Below, piece by piece: positions 63,582-64,000 of a DNA stretch of 64,000 bases. The position numbers and the translations under genes are program-made. Location: NCBI GenBank assembly GCA_947503885.1, contig CANNFD010000002.1, positions 248,001 to 312,000 of the forward strand, given 5' to 3'. Position 1 is the first letter of the stretch. Each line of letters starts with the position of its first letter. The notes beneath the pieces were generated by a model, which was given only the letters and a program-made list of their open reading frames with translations, was not told the DNA's origin and ran no database searches. The stretch is from an uncultured Olleya sp. Lineage in GTDB: Bacteria > Bacteroidota > Bacteroidia > Flavobacteriales > Flavobacteriaceae.

Positions 63582-63959
63582 TTAAATACTTTGCAGTAAT
63601 ATTAAACCTAATATTAAGCTAACAAAAGGTAAACTTAGTAGCAACATTAAATTATGACTACTAGCTTTACTCCGGTTAAATTTTGCATTTAAGACTTTTC
63701 TAGTTTTACCGTTATACTTTAACCAATTTTTAATATGAATTGCAAAAGCTGATAACACAAAAAGTGTCCAAGCTTTATCGCTTGAAATTGTAGAGGCATT
63801 CATTTTAGTTAAAAAAGTAGCGACAAACACCCCTAATAAAAAGAATAGTGCTATTTGTAAAGCCGAAATGTACATTAAGGCTATACTATTAGCTTTTTGT
63901 TTAAAACGTGGCTTATACGCTGTAAATACCGTAAAGAAAAATTGATCAAATGTTGTCAT
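63582..63959 (-). CDS. Uncharacterised membrane protein (125 aa)
   Basis: Three likely helices ('ISALQIALFFLLGVFVATFL', 'AWTLFVLSAFAIHIKNWL', 'LMLLLSLPFVSLILGLILL'). The N-terminal region is basic. No family recognised. A terminator lies on each side, so it is a single-gene unit. Confidence 0.7.
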   Translation of the reverse strand: MTTFDQFFFTVFTAYKPRFKQKANSIALMYISALQIALFFLLGVFVATFLTKMNASTISSDKAWTLFVLSAFAIHIKNWLKYNGKTRKVLNAKFNRSKASSHNLMLLLSLPFVSLILGLILLQSI

Positions 63960-63968
63960 ATATATATA

Positions 63969-64000
63969 GAATAAAAAAAACCTGCTACAATGTAGCAGGT
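63969..64000 (-). terminator. Terminator of a minus-strand gene beyond the window
   Basis: Minus strand: ACCTGCTACATTGTAGCAGGTTTTTTTT; the window ends within its 5' arm. It belongs to a gene to the right. Confidence 0.75.

Noticed and set aside
1-64000. CRISPR arrays, rRNA operons or classical insertion sequences
   Set aside because: No regularly spaced repeats, no rRNA-like sequence and no DDE transposase ORF was seen on either strand.

Overview
The window is AT-rich chromosomal DNA from a member of the Bacteroidetes, almost certainly a marine-type Flavobacteriaceae. The evidence is the two secreted metalloproteases with C-terminal type IX secretion sorting domains, DUF4286, an OlsF-like fused acyltransferase, HTTM and GEVED proteins, TAnnTTTG-type promoter boxes, the near absence of Shine-Dalgarno sequences, and short hairpin terminators between most transcription units. 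Genus cannot be fixed from the sequence alone.

Layout. 1-5.7 kb: tail of a flavin oxidoreductase, a broken small membrane gene, an S41 protease/deaminase pair, a HupE-like protein, and mannose-6-phosphate isomerase with a LacI-family regulator. 5.77-11.59 kb: an integrated element of about 5.8 kb in the 3' end of tRNA-Leu(CAA). It is bounded by a perfect 31-bp direct repeat and carries a tyrosine recombinase, an excisionase-like protein, an unknown protein, a possible phage/plasmid Rep protein, a stand-alone HsdR_N-type nuclease-domain protein and a chain of four overlapping tiny genes, two of which encode single-pass membrane peptides. 11.6-24 kb: housekeeping genes (prs, rplY, pth, ribF, serS) around a divergent pair of T9SS metalloproteases. 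24-31 kb: TPR protein, DUF4286, rsmA, mgtE, D-2-hydroxyacid dehydrogenase and small enzymes. 31-40 kb: an ArsR-type regulator under a perfect 28-bp palindrome, the OlsF-like enzyme, aspartate kinase, fbp, and a four-gene operon joining a coiled-coil protein, a roadblock/longin-like protein, a Ras-like small GTPase and a hybrid histidine kinase. 40-54 kb: mfd, a TlpA-like protein, an esterase flanked by imperfect repeats, a decayed gene, YraN, LD-carboxypeptidase, metG, two envelope lipoproteins and tex. 54-64 kb: an HDAC-like deacetylase converging on a LytS/LytTR signalling operon, then an operon of an OmpA-domain outer membrane protein with two secreted lipoproteins.

The best places for undescribed biology are the right half of the tRNA-Leu island (nuclease-domain protein plus overlapping micro-genes), the GTPase/roadblock/kinase operon, and a family of flavobacterial intergenic palindromic repeats (two full copies and one partial copy). 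All functional statements rest on motif reading only; no database search was possible.
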